A DNA stretch of 43,782 bases, taken from Lachnospiraceae bacterium (lineage in GTDB: Bacteria; Bacillota_A; Clostridia; Lachnospirales; Lachnospiraceae). This document shows positions 1-8,900 of the stretch, piece by piece. Numbering within the stretch: the stretch's first letter is position 1; each line of letters starts with the position of its first letter. The stretch spans positions 1 through 43,782 of the forward strand of contig JAQUUB010000032.1 of NCBI GenBank assembly GCA_028694115.1, read 5' to 3'. The position numbers were made by a program, and so were the translations under genes. The notes under the pieces are model-generated. The model worked only from the letters and a program-made list of their open reading frames with translations, was not told where the DNA came from and did not search any database.

Positions 1-415
1 ATACCTCACTTTCACTTTTTATCACTACTACTGTCTGTTACGAAATTTACAAGTGCAATGGAACCACCTCCGTTTCCTATGGTTTTGTGCCATATTTGCA
101 TTGATAACAGCACATGGATATAGCGGTATCTGCGCATAGGCAAACACCGCTACATTTTCTACTGTTATTCTTTTCGAGGTTTTGAGCTTTCCTGTTTTCT
201 TCCCAGACCCGTTACCTGTTCCGGTTTCCTATGTGTCCGCAACGTTATCGGCAAGAGCCAACCACTGGCAGGGCACGCAGAATGCATACTCCATACCAGG
301 TATCTATATCTGGGCAGGTTATTCGATTGTCAAGGTTCGGCAAAGAGGAAAATGATTTATCCCCTTCACCTATCTCCTTGCTCAGTGCCCAAAATACAGG
401 TATCATATGAAAAAA
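1..415. other. left-edge stretch with no gene resolved
   Basis: No convincing coding frame spans this stretch on either strand. A short inverted repeat lies at 121-127 and 146-152 (TAGCGGT / ACCGCTA). On the minus strand, a good GGAGGTGG ribosome-site-like sequence precedes a possible 15-codon frame at 12-59, described separately. The stretch could be the spacer between the sigma-like gene and a further minus-strand gene beyond the left edge. Confidence 0.4.
12..59 (-). other. possible 15-residue leader peptide with ATT start
   Basis: On the minus strand a strong ribosome site (GGAGGTGG) is followed after a short spacer by an ATT codon and a 15-codon frame ending in TGA (IALVNFVTDSSSDKK, first residue read as fMet if used). 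Right after the stop is AAGTGAGGT, which could be the ribosome site of a gene outside the window. The strong site suggests real translation or coupling. The ATT start and the short length make the call weak. Confidence 0.2.
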
Positions 416-1039
416 TTAAAAAAAATCTTCAAAATTAAATAGAAGGCGTAATTTCCCGATGGATTGTTGGATTGTTTCCGATACTGTCTGTTGTGATATT
501 CCAAGAATTTCGCTGATTTTTTTTTGACCATGTTCTTCTACATATTTTTGAACGACCACTTTTCTCTGCTTACTTGTAAGTGCAGATAAGATTCTTTCCA
601 TACTTTCTCTCACAATAATCTGTTCCAACATAGGTTCTTCCCGGCTAAGAATTTCCCACTCTTCTTCATACGCATGATAAGAAACTTTCCGAATCTGCTC
701 TTGCTTTGCCATGTTATTTGCAATGCGATCCTCACCCTCCAAAATCAAACGAATATACCATCTTTCATTATCAAAAAAGTCTCTGCTAATGGTCTGCTCT
801 GGAACGGAAGTACATTCATATGTGTAAGCACCAACGGAATGCAGTGCAAATACTACTGCATGATGTCCTGCAACATAAGAAACAAGACCATTCTTGTAAA
901 CCGTTACTTCATTGTTCTTACTCATCACTTCTTTCACGAGGACGGGAACGTTCATTTTCCTTAATGTGAAATAGTTCGGAACTCGCTTCATCCCCTCTGC
1001 AGTTACAACCATCTTTTTCAGTTCTTTCAATGTCAACAT
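416..1039 (-). CDS. sigma-70 region 4-like HTH protein
   Basis: A roughly 207-residue protein whose C-terminal third is a sigma-factor region-4 helix-turn-helix: a helix ending in TSKQRKVVVQKYVEE, then KKISEILGISQQTVSETIQQSIGKLR, the typical ECF/sigma-4 recognition pattern. The N-terminal part matches no family I recognise; it contains no region 2 that would bind the -10 element, so it is more likely a sigma-like activator than a full sigma factor. Such proteins are common in integrative elements and prophages of Firmicutes. I chose the ATG at 1037-1039 because an AAAGGTGG ribosome site sits just upstream; a longer frame to 1126 has no such site and would run into a terminator hairpin. It lies downstream of a 45-residue gene, separated by that hairpin. 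Confidence 0.7.
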   Translation of the reverse strand: MLTLKELKKMVVTAEGMKRVPNYFTLRKMNVPVLVKEVMSKNNEVTVYKNGLVSYVAGHHAVVFALHSVGAYTYECTSVPEQTISRDFFDNERWYIRLILEGEDRIANNMAKQEQIRKVSYHAYEEEWEILSREEPMLEQIIVRESMERILSALTSKQRKVVVQKYVEEHGQKKISEILGISQQTVSETIQQSIGKLRLLFNFEDFF

Positions 1040-1100
1040 ATAGACCACCTTTCCGCCTTTTGGCCCAGATGGTCTGTCAGTTGTCCCATGAAATAAAATA

Positions 1101-1167
1101 GGTAGCAAAAGCGGTCTCAGACTCACCCGTTTTTTTTGAACGGGAGCCTGGGACTCCTTTTGCTACC
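1101..1167 (-). terminator. long hairpin terminator after the small gene
   Basis: An 11-bp perfect stem (GGTAGCAAAAG at 1101-1111, CTTTTGCTACC at 1157-1167) encloses a second imperfect stem (CCCGTT / AACGGG). Read on the minus strand it is followed by TATTTTATTT, so it fits a rho-independent terminator or attenuator after the 45-residue gene and before the sigma-like gene. Confidence 0.65.
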
Positions 1168-1193
1168 TACCATTTACAGCAGCTATGCACTTA

Positions 1194-1331
1194 TTACTTT
1201 TCCTCTTTTGGTCTGTTGACCTTTTGTTCCTTCATCTTCGAATTTCCCACAGTCTGCTCGAATATAGAAAAATCGCCCATTGCATCATAGGGACAAGATC
1301 TCCGATAATCCATCGCTTCCTCTCTGGTCAT
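1194..1331 (-). CDS. small hypothetical protein, 45 residues
   Basis: A short frame starting ATG at 1329-1331 with an excellent ribosome site (AGAGAGGTGAG) five to six bases upstream, ending TAA. The product begins MTREEAMDYRRSCPYDAMGDF and ends in a lysine/glutamate-rich tail (VNRPKEEK). It is charged, has two cysteine-free halves apart from Cys14, and shows no signal peptide or membrane segment. It lies directly downstream of two palindromic operator-like sites and is followed by a terminator hairpin, so it looks like an independently controlled cistron. I recognise no family. The combination of ribosome site, operators and terminator is the main support. Confidence 0.6.
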   Translation of the reverse strand: MTREEAMDYRRSCPYDAMGDFSIFEQTVGNSKMKEQKVNRPKEEK

Positions 1332-1394
1332 GTTCACTCACCTCTCTTTCTTCTTTGAACTGGATTTAGTGTATCAAAAGTGTTAATAAAGCAC

Positions 1395-1412
1395 CTCGAC
1401 ATAAATGTTGAA
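1395..1412. promoter_or_regulatory. operator-like palindrome, copy 1 (imperfect)
   Basis: CTCGACA-TAAA-TGTTGAA, an imperfect copy of the palindrome at 1425-1442. It sits between the XRE gene and the start of the 45-residue gene. Its centre is 30 bp, close to three helical turns, from the centre of the second copy, which is typical of repressor dimers binding side by side. Confidence 0.55.
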
Positions 1413-1424
1413 CTTCTCAGATTT

Positions 1425-1442
1425 TTCAACAAATATGTTGAA
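1425..1442. promoter_or_regulatory. operator-like palindrome, copy 2 (perfect)
   Basis: TTCAACA-AATA-TGTTGAA, a 7+4+7 palindrome with perfect arms. It lies immediately downstream of the XRE gene's terminator and upstream of the 45-residue minus-strand gene. The neighbouring XRE repressor is the obvious candidate to bind it. The -35 and -10 elements of the controlled promoter cannot be chosen with confidence. Confidence 0.6.
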
Positions 1443-1466
1443 AATGAATTTATCTCAAAAAGGGCA

Positions 1467-1508
1467 TAAAAAAACACCAGTATTTCTATTTCTTCACATT
1501 TACTGGTG
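1467..1508 (-). terminator. rho-independent terminator of the XRE gene
   Basis: Stem CACCAGTA (1475-1482) with TACTGGTG (1501-1508). On the minus strand the second arm runs straight into a run of seven T. The stop codon of the XRE gene lies inside the structure. Confidence 0.75.
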
Positions 1509-1856
1509 CTGCTGTTTTATGAGTCCGTTCAAAAGAGAAAGAATGACTGGATATGCCACCTGCCGATTACTCGAATTTAGTTGTTTCCATAGTGTTGATA
1601 TCATATCTACCTCTGGAATGATATGATTTTCATTCTTGTAGAACCTGGATGGTAATAAGTCCTCCGGTGTGGTCTTCAGTGTATCCATGATCTGAAACAG
1701 GGTCTGAATGCTAGTCGTGGTCTGGGCACTTTCTATTCTATGGATTGTATTATTTGAAATATCAATCTTCTCTGCCAATTCTTCCTGCGAGATATTTAGT
1801 TTTTTTCTTCGATTCTTCATTTTGTTCCCGAACTCAATTAAATCCGGCGAGTCCAT
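1500..1856 (-). CDS. XRE-family HTH transcriptional repressor
   Basis: A 118-residue protein with an N-terminal Cro/C1-type helix-turn-helix (about residues 6-62): FGNKMKNRRKKLNISQEEL, then AEKIDISNNTIHRIES and an LFQIMDTLKTTPEDLL helix. The C-terminal half is a short helical region of unknown role that may mediate dimerisation. An in-frame GTG eight codons upstream gives a 126-residue reading, but the ATG at 1856 has AAGGTG at good spacing, so I prefer it. The two palindromes just downstream (1395-1442) are likely binding sites. A terminator overlaps its stop codon. Typical of repressors in mobile elements or toxin-antitoxin-like control circuits. Confidence 0.85.
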   Translation of the reverse strand: MDSPDLIEFGNKMKNRRKKLNISQEELAEKIDISNNTIHRIESAQTTTSIQTLFQIMDTLKTTPEDLLPSRFYKNENHIIPEVDMISTLWKQLNSSNRQVAYPVILSLLNGLIKQQHQ

Positions 1857-1892
1857 CGTTTTAGACACCTTCCACCACACCTCCCTCCATCA

Positions 1893-1971
1893 AGACAAAA
1901 AAAGACCGGACAAAACGCATTTCAATAAAACCGATATTATGCTCTATCAGTTCTACCTACGTTTTGTCCGG
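1893..1971 (-). terminator. terminator of the LexA-like operon
   Basis: A 12-bp perfect inverted repeat, CCGGACAAAACG (1906-1917) and CGTTTTGTCCGG (1960-1971), with a 42-base loop. On the minus strand the distal arm is followed by TCTTTTTTTGTC. It ends transcription coming from the zinc-ribbon and LexA-like genes about 50 bases before the XRE start. Confidence 0.7.
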
Positions 1972-2085
1972 CCCGCCATGGTTCCTGCCAAGTTCTGCCT
2001 GTCAACAACTTCTTGCTTATCTATGCCTGTCCTCCGGGTCTCGCCCGGTACACCGAATTCATAAACAGCTCAATATATTCCATTA

Positions 2086-2319
2086 TTAGTTCTCGTGTAA
2101 TAATTCTACCAGTTTATCCGCATAATTGCGGAGTAACCCCATCTTTTTGCTCAAACAACATGCTTTATGCTCTGTTACAATTAAAACCCCATGTTTCAGA
2201 TATGCGTAAAAATCATGCCCACATCTGGCACATTTAATGCTGGAATCTGTAATCACACTCCTCTGATGTAGCTTTCCACACGAGGGGCAGGTAACGCATA
2301 ATTCCTTACTATAATTCAA
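2086..2319 (-). CDS. small zinc-ribbon protein
   Basis: A 77-residue protein with two CxxC knuckles (Cys11/Cys14 and Cys30/Cys33) and the spacing of a zinc ribbon; the rest is a helical, lysine-rich tail. The start is TTG (2317-2319): an AGGAGG ribosome site lies nine bases upstream, inside the end of the LexA-like gene. The start comes four bases after that gene's stop, so the two are almost certainly co-transcribed and translationally coupled. It may bind DNA or serve as a partner of the repressor, but nothing in the sequence shows a specific role. Confidence 0.7.
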   Translation of the reverse strand: MNYSKELCVTCPSCGKLHQRSVITDSSIKCARCGHDFYAYLKHGVLIVTEHKACCLSKKMGLLRNYADKLVELLHEN

Positions 2320-2323
2320 CTAT

Positions 2324-2986
2324 CTATTCCTCCTGATCTAAGAATGATTCAGAATGTTTCTTTCCGGTAGTTACAAAACCGTCTTGCTTTAATGCCTTAA
2401 TCACATACACTGCAACTCCCTGTATTGAACACTCCTTCAAAATAATGTTCTTCATCTTCTGATTATCTGGATGAAGATGGATTTGCCGGGTTTCCCCATC
2501 TATATGAAAACGTTTCAGAATTGTCTCATGGTCATAGAGTGCAGCAACAATATCTCCTTCCTTTGCCTGCGACTGTTTTCGAATTACTACAACATCTCCC
2601 CGCTCTATGCCCGCATCAATCATGGAATCTTTCTTCACACGCACAATAAAAAATTCACCTTGACCAAAAAGCCAGACTGGTAGATTGATGTATGTCTCTA
2701 CATTCTCCTGCGTAATGGATGGGATTCCTTCTGCGCTATCATGTAAGACAGCAGCCACAATACTATCAGTATCCACTTTGCGAATTTTTTCTGTAACAAT
2801 GCTTCCCTTTTTATAGCTTAAAATTCCCCTGCTATCCATATCCACCAGATATTTATAAGCAGTACTTTTGGCAATGCCTAGGAAAGAAGCTATCTCACTG
2901 GTATAAGGTGTCCGAAGATTCATGATATAAAAAGATTCTGTAAACTCCAAGATTTCCTTCATTAACGATTCGCTTTTATGTCTCAT
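2324..2986 (-). CDS. LexA-like S24 autocleaving repressor
   Basis: About 220 residues. The N-terminal winged HTH resembles the LexA DNA-binding domain (TPYTSEIASFLGIAKSTAYKYL). The C-terminal S24 peptidase domain carries the catalytic Ser (VKKDSMIDAGIERGD, about Ser121) and Lys (ETILKRF, about Lys158). In LexA the pair cleaves an Ala-Gly bond after contact with RecA filaments; here the corresponding place reads SAEGIP, so the bond would be Glu-Gly. Two starts are possible: an ATG at 3001 without a clear ribosome site, and the ATG at 2986 preceded by AGGTGA, which I prefer. It may be a second, element-borne LexA rather than the housekeeping SOS repressor. It is followed by the zinc-ribbon gene in the same operon. 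Confidence 0.85.
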   Translation of the reverse strand: MRHKSESLMKEILEFTESFYIMNLRTPYTSEIASFLGIAKSTAYKYLVDMDSRGILSYKKGSIVTEKIRKVDTDSIVAAVLHDSAEGIPSITQENVETYINLPVWLFGQGEFFIVRVKKDSMIDAGIERGDVVVIRKQSQAKEGDIVAALYDHETILKRFHIDGETRQIHLHPDNQKMKNIILKECSIQGVAVYVIKALKQDGFVTTGKKHSESFLDQEE

Positions 2987-3031
2987 CTCTTCACCTGCCA
3001 TCTCTATCTGAAATAATACGTTTCCTTTAGG

Positions 3032-3060
3032 ATTATACTAAAAACAGTAAACGTTATCAA
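3032..3060 (-). promoter_or_regulatory. sigma-A-type promoter of the LexA-like operon
   Basis: On the minus strand, TTGATA (3055-3060) and a perfect TATAAT (3032-3037) are separated by exactly 17 bases. Two AACGTWT elements (3049-3055 and 3016-3022) flank the -10 box and could be repressor half-sites. Confidence 0.8.
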
Positions 3061-3121
3061 TATAAAAAGTAGTGCTGCAGGGACTGTGGTCAAATTTTTG
3101 CCCATTCCCTACAGCACTACT
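3061..3121 (-). terminator. terminator of the WYL regulator gene
   Basis: Inverted repeat AGTAGTGCTG-C-AGGGA (3068-3083) with TCCCT-A-CAGCACTACT (3106-3121). On the minus strand the distal arm ends in TTTTTATA. It separates the WYL gene from the LexA-like promoter. Confidence 0.75.
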
Positions 3122-3147
3122 AGGTTTTCCATTGTCATATGGCATTA

Positions 3148-4122
3148 TTACTGACTATCCAGCACCTTTTTTGCCATTTTTAGATACTGATTTCTCACAT
3201 TTTCTGGTTTCAATACACTGATTTTACCTGCAAATTGGAACAGCCAGCTAAAGAATGTACGACTGACAGACACATCCACATACACCATAAAGTGTTCTGC
3301 ATCCCTCTTTTTCGTCTCTACTTCTTCACCAAAGCGATCAACAATATCACGCATAACAGTATTATCGCACTTTAAGACAACATGCTGCTCTTCCCCACCA
3401 TACATTCTAAAAACCTTCTTTGCATAATCTGACGTATGAAAATCCTCTGGTTTCTCCATAATATCAGTATCCAACACCTTTGTCTGATACATCCAGTCCA
3501 CCCGGAATGAAATCACTTTTTTCCACTTCTCCGAATACCCTATTAGGTAATAGCGATCCTCATTCCAGATAAGAGAATACGGACTATTAGTATACCACTC
3601 TCCGTTGTTCTTCAAAATCTTCTTCCTGTCAGCGGTATAATCATAATACTGAAATGCAATCTGTTTTCCCGTATTCATTGCTCTGCAGATTGTATCAACG
3701 ATATAATAGAACTTGCTGTTCTCAACCTTGATTTCCTCATCGGTATGTAAATGTGCAACCAGATTCTCCGTCCGATGCTTGCTCTCCAACGCAGTCAGCT
3801 TATCTATCAACTGTTTGCTTTTTTCCAAACTAATATGTTTCGAAGAAGACACTGCATCAATCAGTAGTTTTATCTCTGGCAATTCAAAATCACGGAAACC
3901 ATAGAAGAAAGAATTGCTTGCCGATTTTTCTGTGATGATATCATATCCTGCCACTGTCAGCATATCAATATCATCCTTCACTGTCTTACGGTTTGCTTTG
4001 AATCCCTGAGCAGCAAGAATATCAATTAGTTCCTGCGTAGTAACCTGATGTTCCTCATCTGTGTTCTGGAATAGATATTTTAATAGATACAGGACTCGTA
4101 CTTTATTATTGTTATCTGCCAT
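3148..4122 (-). CDS. WYL-domain transcriptional regulator
   Basis: A 324-residue protein. The N-terminal winged HTH (about 5-65, with TTQELIDILAAQGFKANRKTVKDDIDML) is the DeoR-like type usual in this family. The middle to C-terminal part is a WYL ligand-sensing domain (about 140-225; the signature reads YYLIGYSEKWKKVISFRVDWM, with YYL in place of WYL) plus a WCX-like C-terminal extension. WYL proteins often control defence and DNA-damage functions and may sense nucleic acid or nucleotides. A GGGGATAGG ribosome site precedes the ATG. It is a separate unit, bounded by its own terminator and by the spacer shared with the divergent dehydrogenase gene. Confidence 0.88.
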   Translation of the reverse strand: MADNNNKVRVLYLLKYLFQNTDEEHQVTTQELIDILAAQGFKANRKTVKDDIDMLTVAGYDIITEKSASNSFFYGFRDFELPEIKLLIDAVSSSKHISLEKSKQLIDKLTALESKHRTENLVAHLHTDEEIKVENSKFYYIVDTICRAMNTGKQIAFQYYDYTADRKKILKNNGEWYTNSPYSLIWNEDRYYLIGYSEKWKKVISFRVDWMYQTKVLDTDIMEKPEDFHTSDYAKKVFRMYGGEEQHVVLKCDNTVMRDIVDRFGEEVETKKRDAEHFMVYVDVSVSRTFFSWLFQFAGKISVLKPENVRNQYLKMAKKVLDSQ

Positions 4123-4427
4123 ATCCTATCCCCTTTCATATCATTTGTTCACCTTTAATTATACTACTGCTTCGGTGAAATGTTATATTCAAATCCACCC
4201 TCATCGAAGTAATTTTACATTATTATCCTAAATGCTGTTAATGGTCGTTTTAAATGTCTTTTTGTGTTTTATTTTACTATATTATACATTATTCCACTTA
4301 TTTTATTAATATATATTGCATTTTTTCTGTTAGTTTGATATGATTAAAAAGTTTAAAAAATGAAACAGATATTAAAGAATAGTCATTTAAAATAACCATA
4401 ATTATAAAACTGAAAGGTATAAATCAA
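4123..4427. other. divergent AT-rich spacer with plus-strand promoter
   Basis: A very AT-rich 305-bp spacer between the divergent WYL and HTH-dehydrogenase genes. It contains no gene. Its clear element is the promoter at 4316-4344. The leader of the dehydrogenase mRNA would be about 75 bases. No riboswitch fold was recognised. Confidence 0.5.
4316..4344 (+). promoter_or_regulatory. promoter of the HTH-UDP-glucose dehydrogenase gene
   Basis: TTGCAT (4316-4321) and TATGAT (4339-4344) with a 17-base, T-rich spacer. The fit to the sigma-A consensus is good (4/6 and 5/6). Confidence 0.55.
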
Positions 4428-5906
4428 ATGAAAAAATTATCTTTACCTCTCCTGGCAAAACAAGTTGTGGATGCCAGAAAAGAAAAAAATATCTCTCAGA
4501 GACAATTAGCTGAACTGACCGGAATCAACCGTGGTATGATTGTCAGATTGGAAGCACAGGACTATATCCCATCTATTCCACAATTAGAGGTACTTGGTGA
4601 AGTTCTTGATTTTGAACCTATCTCCTTTTTCGTCAATGAAAGTGGTAAAAAGTCTTTAGAGAAATGCTCTCCACTCAACATTGCAGTGGCGGGAACCGGA
4701 TATGTAGGATTATCCATTGCTACCCTTTTGTCACAACATAATCATGTCACTGCTGTAGATATCATCCCTGAGAAAGTAGAATTGATTAATAATAGGAAAT
4801 CTCCTATCCAGGATGATTATATTGAACAGTATCTGGCTGAAAAAGAATTAGATCTGACTGCTACATTGGATGGTGAAGAAGCATACAAAAACGCTGATTT
4901 TGTTGTCATTGCAGCTCCAACCAATTATGACAGTAAAAAGAACTACTTTGACACCTCTGCTGTGGAAGCTGTTATAGAACTTGTGCTCAAGGTAAATCCT
5001 GATGCAGTTATGGTTATTAAATCCACCATTCCAGTTGGCTACACCGCCAGTGTCCGTGCGAAATATCATTCAAAGAATATTATCTTCAGTCCGGAATTTC
5101 TACGCGAATCAAAGGCATTGTATGATAACCTTTATCCAAGCCGTATCATCGTATCTACCGATGAATCTGACAAAAAGCTGGTAAAGGCATCACACACATT
5201 CGCATCACTGCTCCAGGAAGGTGCAATAAAGGAAAATATTGATACTTTATTTATGGGATTTACAGAAGCCGAAGCGGTAAAACTTTTTGCCAATACCTAT
5301 CTGGCTCTTAGAGTTTCCTACTTCAACGAATTAGATACTTATGCAGAGATAAAAGATTTAGACACTCAGGCGATTATCAATGGTGTATGTCTCGATCCAC
5401 GTATCGGCACACACTATAATAATCCGAGTTTTGGATATGGCGGGTACTGCTTACCAAAAGATACCAAGCAGCTCCTGGCAAACTATAACGAAGTTCCTCA
5501 GAATATGATGAGTGCCATCGTAGAGAGTAACCGGACAAGAAAAGATTTCATAGCAGATCGTGTATTGGAACTTGCTGGTGCATATGAAGCGAACAGTTCC
5601 TGGGATGCTGCAAAGGAAAAAGAAGTTGTTGTTGGCGTATACCGGCTGACAATGAAGAGTAACAGTGACAATTTCCGTCAGAGCAGTATTCAGGGCGTAA
5701 TGAAGCGAATCAAAGCCAAAGGTGCCACTGTAGTAATCTATGAGCCGACACTTGAAAATGGCACAACATTCTATGGTTCAAAGGTAATTAATGATTTGGA
5801 AGAATTTAAGAAGGTCAGCAACAGTATTATTGCTAACAGATATGATATCAATTTGGATGATGTAAAAGAAAAAGTTTATACAAGAGATCTCTTTCGACGA
5901 GATTAG
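4428..5906 (+). CDS. ugd: UDP-glucose 6-dehydrogenase with N-terminal XRE HTH domain
   Basis: A 492-residue fusion. Residues about 8-66 form an XRE-type helix-turn-helix ([20 protein letters not shown]). Residues about 83-490 are a nucleotide-sugar dehydrogenase: GTGYVG NAD loop (89-94), [10 protein letters not shown] (about 221-230), the Lys285/Asn289 helix, and the catalytic cysteine in [10 protein letters not shown] (Cys341). The usual reaction is UDP-glucose + 2 NAD+ to UDP-glucuronate. Standard enzymes of this family are about 390-450 residues and lack the HTH. The fusion suggests an enzyme that also binds DNA, perhaps sensing UDP-glucose or NAD to tune polysaccharide expression; that is inference. 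It is the only large plus-strand gene and has its own promoter and terminator. The UDP-glucuronate epimerase at 22921 would use its product. UDP-ManNAc or another NDP-sugar is a possible alternative substrate. Confidence 0.9.
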   Translation: MKKLSLPLLAKQVVDARKEKNISQRQLAELTGINRGMIVRLEAQDYIPSIPQLEVLGEVLDFEPISFFVNESGKKSLEKCSPLNIAVAGTGYVGLSIATLLSQHNHVTAVDIIPEKVELINNRKSPIQDDYIEQYLAEKELDLTATLDGEEAYKNADFVVIAAPTNYDSKKNYFDTSAVEAVIELVLKVNPDAVMVIKSTIPVGYTASVRAKYHSKNIIFSPEFLRESKALYDNLYPSRIIVSTDESDKKLVKASHTFASLLQEGAIKENIDTLFMGFTEAEAVKLFANTYLALRVSYFNELDTYAEIKDLDTQAIINGVCLDPRIGTHYNNPSFGYGGYCLPKDTKQLLANYNEVPQNMMSAIVESNRTRKDFIADRVLELAGAYEANSSWDAAKEKEVVVGVYRLTMKSNSDNFRQSSIQGVMKRIKAKGATVVIYEPTLENGTTFYGSKVINDLEEFKKVSNSIIANRYDINLDDVKEKVYTRDLFRRD

Positions 5907-5909
5907 AAG

Positions 5910-5952
5910 AATCCCAGGAGATGACATCTTAACACTGTTATCTCCTGGGATT
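5910..5952 (+). terminator. convergent terminator between ugd and the giant gene
   Basis: A perfect 13-bp stem (AATCCCAGGAGAT at 5910-5922, ATCTCCTGGGATT at 5940-5952), followed on the plus strand by AGTTTTACTT. It lies between two convergent stop codons and probably serves the plus strand best. Confidence 0.75.
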
Positions 5953-5982
5953 AGTTTTACTTACATTTTCGCTTTATCGCAA

Positions 5983-8900
5983 TCAACGATCACTCTTATC
6001 GAAAAGACATTCAAATCCCGCATGTAATATTTTGATATCTGTACCATCCTTATAGACGTTCGTATCCAAAATGATTTTTCCCCCTTCATTATTAGGGAAC
6101 ACACTTTTTTCAATCAACACCTGTATCTCTTCAAGGTTTTTAAAATATGGAAAAAACGTTATTGGAAGCCGTGCTATCACATCTTCACTTCCCGGAAGCA
6201 TCGGGTACTCGTAATACACCGTCATACTTAGATGTACCGGATAGCCTGCAATCTGCAATTTATCCAGCACCGCCTGAATGGCTCCTCCAAAATCCGTTTC
6301 TGTGAGTTTTGAACGATTCTTATAATCCGCAAAAACATAAAGCTGTGGTAGCTCCATAGTCTCCGTATAAAAGATAAAATTTTTATCCGTCTCTGCCAGC
6401 TCTTCCGTAAAAAGATTCTCATTTCTCACAAGAAAGGCCTTTGGTTTCATCCAATAGTATTTATAAACTGGCAGTGAGCAGATAGTCACCATAATATTAA
6501 TGTTTCCATCCATCTGTGCTTCTTCCATACATACAACATTCTCCACCTCTACGCCCAAATGCTCCGCTACATCAGAAAGGTTCAGAATTGCCACTTCCTC
6601 CTGTCCCTGCGAATATCCAATTTTGACAAGAACTGAGTTTCCGGAATCACCCAAAGTTGGAAGTTTCAGAAGCTTCTTTGTCTTGCCTGCGTAAGACTCT
6701 GCGTATGTTATAAATTGATTGTACGCAGCCAGAATCTGCGTATCATCTTGAAGCATATTCAAAATTTTGGTGCGTTCCAACTGATACTGCGCCAACGCTG
6801 TTATCTTGTCATCCGGCTCTTCAAGCAATCCTTTTGTCAGTTCCCCATATTCCAACCGCAAATATAACATGTCCTGCCGGAACAGACTAGTGGAAACCTC
6901 AACCGACCACCGATATTCCAACACCCCCTGCCCATCCGTAAGATTGTTCTGTCCAAGCAGCTGCGGTGGCATTGGGCACTCCTTTTTTGGAAATGGCACA
7001 CCTATGTCCTGTTCCAGTGAGATATTTTCCGTAAGCGGAATGGCAAGTCGGAGCCATTTTGACTTCTCGTATCCTTCCATGCCGGTCTCGATATCATATT
7101 CCAGATAAGGAAAGGATAAAGCTATGTTTTCCACAGACTCTTCCATTTCACGAAGGAACATACAAAACAATCCACTGTTTGTTGTTCCATCTGACCGCAC
7201 TTCCGGCTTTGTGGCAGAGATACAGGCATCACTTTTCACATACGGCTCCAGTCGGTAATGTCCCAAATCCACCTGATTTTTCCATACCGCTTCATAGACT
7301 GCGATTACGCCCGTATCATAAGCCCATGCCAGACTCTGGCTGAATCTGTCCTTTGCAAGATTGATCACTTCTGCGGGTGCCTGTTCTGCCCCTTTTCGGA
7401 CTGCCAAAAGTCTCCCGGCAAGTTGTGCAGCAATCCCCTCTTTGATACCAATCAGCTTATTCAGACAGTCTTCCCCATCCAGTTTCTCCGGCTCAGTGCC
7501 ATCCTGTCTAACACACTCCAGAACTTTGCATACATTTGTTCCCGAAAGAAAAGTCTCCATATCCTCCAATAATTGTTTTTCCCATATGTTTGCATCCTGG
7601 CTTGCAAATGTATACTCGCCAACCGACACCGACACCAGTTCATTCGATAATGGAGCCAATGCGTAAAACTCCGGACTCTTTACCTCTTTCTGTTCAGACA
7701 GCCAGATGGTATACGGCGATATTCGGAATAAGTTCTCCTTTTTGTCAGGAGCATCCAGGCCGAACAACTTCTTCGAAACAGCTGCCGGCCGATCATTATT
7801 GTCGTAAGCAAGCAGATACGACAGCTCTGCTTCTGTCCAGCACTTTTCAAAATTAACTTCTTCGGATGGTATCAGTTTTGTCACGGCAAAAGCCGCCACA
7901 TCTTCTTCAGCCAAATCCCTGTTTCTGCTTATGGTCAACTGCAATTCCACCGGGATAACGGCTGCATCAGTATCTCTTCCGTCACTCTTTTCTTCAAAAG
8001 CCACATCAAACGCTGCACCCGGTACCGACTTCGATGAATCCAGCAAGTAATCGGATAATTCGGATACATATTTTTGAATTATCTCCTTCCCATTCTCTGG
8101 AAGTGTGAATTTACCCAGGGAACAGGAAGCCGCAATCGTCACATCCTCACATCCCAGCTGCAATCCTGCTGTTTTGGCATAATCTGCAGCCATTTTCAGT
8201 TCCTCTCCTTCTGGCAGCCGATCCTGTGAAAGCACCGCACTGATTCTCACGGCAGTCTTTCCTTCTGCATCTTTTATAAAATAATATGTCCATGTCGTAC
8301 CCGGAAGCTCGTGTAGACCAATCAGAAAATCGTTATACTGTCTCTTTGCAATAAACGTATCTCCATCTGTAAAACACTCATCAAGTGTATCACTGTTTCC
8401 TAACACGTCCCTGGTATAAAGCCGGAAGCTTACTGACTCCCCAAGACCGGCATAAACTGAATCGCCACACATTTTCCAGACGGGGCAGACAAAATCATAT
8501 CTGGCATTCCCGTCATCGTCATCACCTGTGGGAAGAAGCGGCGCAGATTCAAATTTCTTTCCGTCCAGCTTCTCCACCGTATATGCCATCATCTGGAACA
8601 GGTTCTGGTATGCATTCTCATTGTCAAATTTCCTGTCCACCGTAAAGCCCACGCACCCTGCCGGGAGCACAGGATAAAGCACCTTTTCCCGACTTCCATG
8701 CAGAGTAATGTCTATCGGTGCCACTGGAAGGTACAGGGAATTCACTGAATCAGGCGTGTCATCGCATACCTCTGCCACTAATATGATTTCTCCAAATCCC
8801 TCATCATCAAACACAAAATTCGCAATAGCTTCTTTCGGAAGGTGAAGCCAATACCCACCACCAATCACCGTACACTCCCACAGAAGCTTTATAAATTCCG

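Noticed and set aside
416..1039. complete sigma factor
   Set aside because: Only region 4 is recognisable; region 2 is not seen.
2013..2237. 74-codon plus-strand frame
   Set aside because: Antisense to the zinc-ribbon gene, which has a ribosome site and conserved cysteine pairs.
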